This document shows, piece after piece, positions 13,368-13,368 of a stretch of DNA of 13,368 nucleotides; position 1 is the stretch's first letter, and every line of letters begins with the position of its first letter. Origin of the DNA: Brucellaceae bacterium. GTDB lineage: Bacteria; Pseudomonadota; Alphaproteobacteria; Rhizobiales; Rhizobiaceae. The position numbers and the translations under genes were made by a program. The stretch lies in NCBI GenBank assembly GCA_020637755.1, contig JACKJW010000026.1, positions 1 to 13,368 of the forward strand, in the 5' to 3' direction. The notes under the pieces were generated by a model that worked only from the letters and a program-made list of their open reading frames with translations, did not search any database and was not told the DNA's origin.

Positions 13368-13368
13368 T

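Overview
The window is a housekeeping transcription and translation locus from a GC-rich alphaproteobacterium. Every confident gene lies on the minus strand. RpoB, RpoC, EF-Tu, the ribosomal proteins and NusG all read like Hyphomicrobiales (Rhizobiales) proteins, for example the start of RpoB (MAQTQTFNGRR), the 391-residue EF-Tu and the 172-residue L10. The promoter-like sites also fit the alphaproteobacterial pattern CTTG-N17-CTAT. I cannot name the genus.

In the direction of transcription (high to low coordinates) the order is: tuf (EF-Tu) with an upstream promoter candidate and a strong intrinsic terminator; a small secreted cysteine-rich protein of unknown function; tRNA-Trp(CCA); a 610-base non-coding stretch with a decayed second copy of the tRNA-Trp 3' half, an 11-bp inverted repeat, a good promoter candidate and a long leader; secE-nusG; rplK-rplA; a structured 341-base leader; rplJ-rplL; a structured 216-base spacer; rpoB; a 147-base spacer; and rpoC, cut by the window edge after 1018 codons.

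The genes form a standard growth-linked set. EF-Tu, L11, L1, L10 and L7/L12 make up the factor-binding side of translation. NusG couples RNA polymerase (beta and beta' subunits) to ribosomes, and SecE is part of the SecYEG protein channel. The synteny (secE-nusG-rplKAJL-rpoBC) is one of the most conserved in bacteria. Regulation should therefore sit in the spacers, and the spacers are where hairpins cluster: before rplK (possible L1 site), before rplJ (possible L10 site) and between rplL and rpoB (possible attenuator or processing site).

I see no mobile element genes, CRISPR array or defence system. The non-routine items are the small cysteine-rich gene between tuf and tRNA-Trp, the 46/52-identical direct repeat of the tRNA-Trp 3' end 160 bases downstream of the gene, the overlapping alternative hairpins between rplL and rpoB, and the inverted repeat just upstream of the secE promoter candidate. 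No clearly new biological system is evident.
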